In this document: one piece after another, positions 59,567-64,000 of the stretch
Layout: every line of letters starts with the position of its first letter
Position numbering within the stretch: position 1 is the stretch's first letter
Origin: Leclercia sp. AS011
GTDB taxonomy: Bacteria; Pseudomonadota; Gammaproteobacteria; Enterobacterales; Enterobacteriaceae
Assembly (NCBI RefSeq): GCF_037152535.1
Contig: NZ_JBBCMA010000001.1
Coordinates: forward strand, 2,577,989 to 2,641,988
DNA: 64,000 nucleotides
Direction: 5' to 3'
The notes under the pieces: generated by a model
Databases searched by the model: none
Seen by the model: only the letters and a program-made list of their open reading frames with translations
What the model was told of the DNA's origin: nothing
Program-made: the position numbers and the translations under genes

Positions 59567-59644
59567 TTTTTGCTGTCCTTCGGTTGATGAAAAATAAAGG
59601 GCAGCACCCGCGCAGGCCTGCCCCACGGCAGACCTGACACACCT

Positions 59645-60460
<816 letters not shown>

Positions 60461-60584
60461 CTATAGACAGAACCCGTCCAGAAACAGGAGCGGGTTCTAA
60501 TGTTATAGGGTTTTCAGCTCACACTTTCAACGCAATTACCGAGAAACCGCTGTTTCGTTTTGTTAGCAAGTGCTTACATCAGAC

Positions 60585-61760
60585 TTATCCCAGCACCATA
60601 CGAGTGGGCTTATCCAGGCGGCCACTAAGGCCAATCAACAGAAATGCCGCAAGAACGATAACCGCGCCAATCCACGGCGTTTGCGCCAGACCGAAGTGTT
60701 CTACAGTTTGCCCGCCGATAATCGATCCCAGCGCAATGCCTACGTTGAAAGCAGCAATGTTCAAACCAGACGCCACATCCACGGCGTTAGGGGTATACAG
60801 CTCGGCTTTTTGTACCACGTAGACCTGCAGGCCCGGCACGTTGCCGAAGGCGAAGATCCCCATCACCAGTACCGTCGCCAGCGCGGCATATTGCATCGAG
60901 GCGGTGAACTGGAAGATCAGCAGCAGGACTACCAGTGCAGCAAAGATAATTTTCAGTGCCGGAACGGCGCCATGTTTATCTGCCAGCTTGCCGCCCCAGA
61001 TATTGCCGATCGCCACCGAAACGCCATAGCCCAACAGGATCCAGCTGACCGCACTCGGTGAGAACCCGGCCAGATCCTGCATCATTGGCGCCAGGAAGGT
61101 AAAGGCGGTAAATACGCCGCCATAACCCAGCGCGGTAATGGCATAGATCATCAGCAGACGGGGATGGGTCAGCACCTTCAACTGATCGCGCAGCGTCGCA
61201 GCCGCACGTCCTGGAATGTTTGACGGGATCAGCACCAGACTGCTGATCAAGGCGATCACTCCCAGCAGCGAGACCGCGAGGAAGGTTTCCCGCCAGCCAA
61301 AATGCTGGCCGATAAAGGTGCCCAGCGGGACGCCGGTCACCAGCGCCACGGTTAAACCACCAAACATAATGGCAATGGCGGAGGCGGCTTTCTCTTTGGG
61401 CACCAGACTGGTCGCGATGGTCGAGCCGATAGAGAAGAAGACCCCGTGGGCAAGGCCGGTCAACAGACGGGCAATCACCAGGGTGGTGTAATCCGGTGCC
61501 TGCCAGGCAAGAATGTTGCCCGCAGTAAACAATACCATCAGTGCCATCAGCAGTTGCTTGCGCGGCAGACGGCCTGTAAGGGCTGTCAGCACCGGCGCAC
61601 CAATCGCCACGCCGAGGGCATAGATGGAGACCAGCAAGCCCGCAGAAGGCAGGGAGATGGCAAGCTGGTCAGCAATCGTAGGTACCAGTCCTACAATAAC
61701 AAATTCGGTTGTGCCGATTGCAAAGGCACTGATCGTCAGGGCAAGTAGCGCCAGAGGCAT
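60585..61760 (-). CDS. MFS transporter, DHA1-type (AraJ/YdhP-like)
   Basis: Inner membrane efflux-type transporter of 391 aa with 12 predicted helices. The GTTEFVIVGLVPTIA opening, the loop GRLPRKQLLMALM between helices 2 and 3 and the PVLTALTGR region are typical of the AraJ/YdhP group. Substrate unknown. It lies between yafC and yafD, which are neighbours in E. coli, and is divergent from the LysR gene yafC, a possible regulator. Its ribosome site (GGAG) is within a strong hairpin. Confidence 0.85.
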   Translation of the reverse strand: MPLALLALTISAFAIGTTEFVIVGLVPTIADQLAISLPSAGLLVSIYALGVAIGAPVLTALTGRLPRKQLLMALMVLFTAGNILAWQAPDYTTLVIARLLTGLAHGVFFSIGSTIATSLVPKEKAASAIAIMFGGLTVALVTGVPLGTFIGQHFGWRETFLAVSLLGVIALISSLVLIPSNIPGRAAATLRDQLKVLTHPRLLMIYAITALGYGGVFTAFTFLAPMMQDLAGFSPSAVSWILLGYGVSVAIGNIWGGKLADKHGAVPALKIIFAALVVLLLIFQFTASMQYAALATVLVMGIFAFGNVPGLQVYVVQKAELYTPNAVDVASGLNIAAFNVGIALGSIIGGQTVEHFGLAQTPWIGAVIVLAAFLLIGLSGRLDKPTRMVLG

Positions 61761-61799
61761 AAAAAACTCCGTATCATCAGGATTAAGATGACACGGAGT
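61761..61799 (-). promoter_or_regulatory. Hairpin enclosing the MFS ribosome binding site, with U-run
   Basis: In the minus-strand RNA, ACUCCGUGUCAUC pairs with GAUGAUACGGAGU over 13 bp (one G-U) around an 8-base loop. The right arm contains the GGAG ribosome site and is followed by UUUUUU and the AUG. It is shaped like an intrinsic terminator or an attenuator placed directly at the start codon. Confidence 0.7.
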
Positions 61800-61864
61800 A
61801 TGCGCCAGTGTTTAAATAACAAAAATGCTCAAAGTGTCAATATAATTTTGCGGATTAAGCAACA

Positions 61865-62767
61865 ATGAAAGCAACCTCTGAGGAACTGGCGATCTTTGTC
61901 GCCGTCGTTGAGAGCGGCAGCTTTAGCCGTGCCGCCGAACAGCTGGGACAGGCCAATTCAGCCGTGAGTCGATCGGTCAAAAAGCTTGAGATGAAGCTGG
62001 GCGTCAGCCTGCTGAACCGGACAACCCGGCAGCTCAGCCTGACGGAGGAAGGTGAACGCTATTTCCGCCGCGTGCAATCTATCCTGCAGGAGATGGCGGC
62101 GGCAGAAACAGAGATCATGGAGACGCGCAGCACGCCACGCGGCCTGTTGCGCATCGACGCCGCCACGCCCGTGGTGCTGCATTTTCTGATGCCTTTAATT
62201 AAGCCTTTCCGCGAACGCTATCCGGAAATGACCCTGTCTCTGGTCTCGTCAGAAACCTTTATCAACCTGATTGAGCGCAAGGTGGATGTCGCGATCCGCG
62301 CCGGAACACTGACCGATTCCAGTCTGCGGGCACGCCCGCTGTTTACCAGCTATCGCAAAATCATTGCCTCTCCCGATTATATTGCCCGTTTCGGCAAGCC
62401 TGAGACGATTGAGGAGTTGAAGCAGCATCTGTGCCTGGGCTTTACGGAGCCGGTCTCCCTCAACACCTGGCCCCTCGCCTGCCATGATGGTCAGCTTCAT
62501 GAAGTGGTCTGTGGTTTATCGTCCAACAGCGGCGAGACGCTCAAACAGTTATGTCTGGGAGGGAACGGGATTGCATGTCTTTCGGATTATATGATTGATA
62601 AAGAGATTGCGCGGGGGGAGTTAGTCGAGCTAATGGCTGACAAGCGCCTGCCGGTAGAGATGCCCTTTAGCGCGGTCTACTACAGCGACAGAGCGGTGAG
62701 CACCCGGATCCGGGCATTTATCGATTTTTTGAGCGAGCATGTAAAACAGCTCCCGAAGGAGCTGTAA
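61865..62767 (+). CDS. yafC: LysR-family regulator YafC
   Basis: 300 aa. N-terminal winged helix (residues 3-62: [32 protein letters not shown]) and the usual effector-binding domain. Nearly identical in layout to E. coli YafC. Target unknown; it is divergent from an MFS gene with 104 bp between starts. A hairpin ACAGCTCC/GGAGCTGT covers its stop codon. Confidence 0.94.
   Translation: MKATSEELAIFVAVVESGSFSRAAEQLGQANSAVSRSVKKLEMKLGVSLLNRTTRQLSLTEEGERYFRRVQSILQEMAAAETEIMETRSTPRGLLRIDAATPVVLHFLMPLIKPFRERYPEMTLSLVSSETFINLIERKVDVAIRAGTLTDSSLRARPLFTSYRKIIASPDYIARFGKPETIEELKQHLCLGFTEPVSLNTWPLACHDGQLHEVVCGLSSNSGETLKQLCLGGNGIACLSDYMIDKEIARGELVELMADKRLPVEMPFSAVYYSDRAVSTRIRAFIDFLSEHVKQLPKEL
62746..62765 (+). 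other. Hairpin at the yafC stop codon
   Basis: 8-bp perfect stem ACAGCTCC / GGAGCTGT with CGAA loop, overlapping the stop. No good U-run (AAGAGGGTT). Confidence 0.45.
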
Positions 62768-62801
62768 GAGGGTTAAGTAAGGGTACAGAGGGAGGGTTAC
62801 A

Positions 62802-63605
62802 TTAATCCCACTTCGGCGCCAGGCCTTCCGGGCTCACCAGGCGATCGTTGCAATCCAGTGCGGCGATCGCTTTTTTATCGTCCTGATCCAGCTCCAGATC
62901 CTGTGCCAGCAGGTTGCTTGCCAGGTTTTCGCGTTTGGTTGAAGAAGGGATCACTGCATAACCCTCCCCCATTGCCCAGGCCAGGATAACCTGCGCGGCA
63001 GTGGCATTATGTTTGGCAGCAATACGCAGAATGGTTTCGTCTTTCAGCGCTTTACCGTAAGCCAGGGTCATATAAGAGGTGATATGGATGCCGTGCTGCT
63101 GCGCCCATTCCACTACCTGACGGTTTTGCAGATAAGGAGAAAGCTCGATCTGGTTAGTGGCGATATTTTCTGCGCCAACAGCCGCAATCGCTTTTTCCAT
63201 CAATGGAATAGTGAAGTTAGAAATACCAATTTCACGCGTCAGCCCCTGGGCTTTGGCTTCCATCAACGCCTGCATAAACTCATCAACTGACACGGCATCG
63301 TTTGGTGATGGCCAGTGGACCAGGGTCAGATCCACATAATCGGTACGCAGTTTTTTCAGGCTCTCTTTCAGGCTGGGGATTAATTTCTCTTTGCTGAGGT
63401 TCTCAATCCAGATCTTGGTGGTGATAAAAAGCGCGTCGCGCGGCACGCCGCTCTCTTCGATAGCCTGGCCGACCGCAGCTTCGTTGTCGTAGATCTGCGC
63501 GGTATCAACCGTGCGATAACCCAGTTCAAGGGCAGTTTTAACGGATGCGATAACAACGTCGTCTTTCAGGCGGAAAGTGCCCAGACCAAATGCAGGGATA
63601 GTCAT
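62802..63605 (-). CDS. dkgB: 2,5-diketo-D-gluconate reductase B (aldo-keto reductase)
   Basis: 267 aa NADPH-dependent aldo-keto reductase that also reduces methylglyoxal. Start at ATG 63605 ([13 protein letters not shown]); an open frame upstream runs into the tRNA and is rejected. Catalytic Asp/Tyr/Lys/His are in [17 protein letters not shown] and LTLVHWP. NADPH contact [13 protein letters not shown] near residue 225. Confidence 0.95.
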   Translation of the reverse strand: MTIPAFGLGTFRLKDDVVIASVKTALELGYRTVDTAQIYDNEAAVGQAIEESGVPRDALFITTKIWIENLSKEKLIPSLKESLKKLRTDYVDLTLVHWPSPNDAVSVDEFMQALMEAKAQGLTREIGISNFTIPLMEKAIAAVGAENIATNQIELSPYLQNRQVVEWAQQHGIHITSYMTLAYGKALKDETILRIAAKHNATAAQVILAWAMGEGYAVIPSSTKRENLASNLLAQDLELDQDDKKAIAALDCNDRLVSPEGLAPKWD

Positions 63606-63733
63606 TGAATTCCTCTTTTCTTCATCATGTTTGTTAATAAAGAGGATTATCGCAACGGGGGATGTGTGAAAAAAGAGTCTATTAAGCAGAGGATTTTTGC
63701 GTTTAAAGCAATAATCAGGCAACAGATAAGAAA

Positions 63734-63761
63734 AAAGCCCTGAGCTAATGCTCAGGGCTTT
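63734..63761 (-). terminator. Terminator of the rRNA operon after aspU
   Basis: 12-bp stem AAAGCCCTGAGC / GCTCAGGGCTTT with a 4-base loop, followed on the minus strand by TTTTCTT. Confidence 0.85.
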
Positions 63762-63768
63762 CAATAGG

Positions 63769-63845
63769 TGGCGGAACGGACGGGACTCGAACCCGCGACC
63801 CCCTGCGTGACAGGCAGGTATTCTAACCGACTGAACTACCGCTCC
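63769..63845 (-). tRNA. aspU: tRNA-Asp(GTC)
   Basis: 77 nt, identical to the tRNA at 54235-54311. Located just after 5S rRNA as the distal tRNA of an rRNA operon, as aspU of rrnH in E. coli. Confidence 0.97.
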
Positions 63846-63898
63846 ACCGAATACTTCTGTAACCACCGGTTTAATGCCCCGGCTCACTACGTAATTTG

Positions 63899-64000
63899 AT
63901 GCCTGGCAGTTCCCTACTCTCGCATGGGGAGACCCCACACTACCATCGGCGCTACGGCGTTTCACTTCTGAGTTCGGCATGGGGTCAGGTGGGACCACCG
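63899..64000 (-). rRNA. rrf: 5S ribosomal RNA, partial
   Basis: The last 102 bases are the reverse complement of enterobacterial 5S rRNA (3' end ...GGGAACTGCCAGGCAT). About 18 bases of the 5' end lie beyond the window. By position it corresponds to rrfH of the rrnH operon. Confidence 0.97.

Noticed and set aside
63606..63998. N-terminal extension of dkgB through the tRNA-Asp gene
   Set aside because: The open frame passes through aspU and its terminator; the aldo-keto reductase family begins at MTIPAFGLG.

Overview
The window is chromosomal DNA of a member of the Enterobacteriaceae. It most resembles the Enterobacter/Klebsiella side of the family: the right-hand 34 kb follows the E. coli gene order between rrnH and thrW almost gene for gene (5S rRNA, aspU, dkgB, yafC, yafD, yafE, mltD, gloB, yafS, rnhA, dnaQ, aspV, yafV, fadE, gmhA, yafJ, dpaA/yafK, dinB, pepD, gpt, frsA, crl, phoE, proB, proA, thrW), but it carries a Na+-translocating NADH:quinone reductase operon (nqrABCDEF-nqrM) between dpaA and dinB, which E. 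coli lacks. The genus is inferred from protein similarity and gene order and was not tested by a search.

Left part (1-10.8 kb): a periplasmic molybdenum aldehyde oxidoreductase operon (paoABCD) ending in its own MocA-like nucleotidyltransferase; a divergent pair of an alpha/beta hydrolase plus a VOC-fold protein against a CGNR-type regulator; a TetR regulator whose 30-bp promoter/operator block recurs upstream of a DUF1348 gene; and an exported HSL-type esterase. These look like accessory small-molecule oxidation and detoxification genes.

Middle part (10.9-29.9 kb): a defence island ending 31 bp from the 3' end of tRNA-Thr thrW. It holds a large UvrD/HelD-like helicase with C-terminal zinc ribbons, a type I restriction-modification operon (hsdM-hsdS-DUF4268 protein-hsdR) and, divergently, a complete type I Zorya anti-phage system (zorABCD: a MotA/MotB-like membrane motor, an EH-signature protein and a SNF2 helicase). 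Two lesions or switches stand out in the restriction operon: an in-frame TAA that removes the last 75 codons of hsdM, and a run of nine G residues in the middle of hsdS. No integrase and no duplicated tRNA end were seen.

Right part (30-64 kb): housekeeping genes for proline synthesis, phosphate-regulated porin, RpoS assistance, purine salvage, peptide cleavage, lesion bypass, sodium pumping, cell-wall and LPS synthesis, fatty acid oxidation, replication proofreading, RNA/DNA hybrid removal and methylglyoxal detoxification. Recognisable control sites include a Pho box before phoE, a LexA box before dinB and a FadR box before fadE. A divergent MFS gene next to yafC has a 13-bp hairpin that buries its ribosome binding site and is followed by six U residues. 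The window ends inside a 5S rRNA gene.
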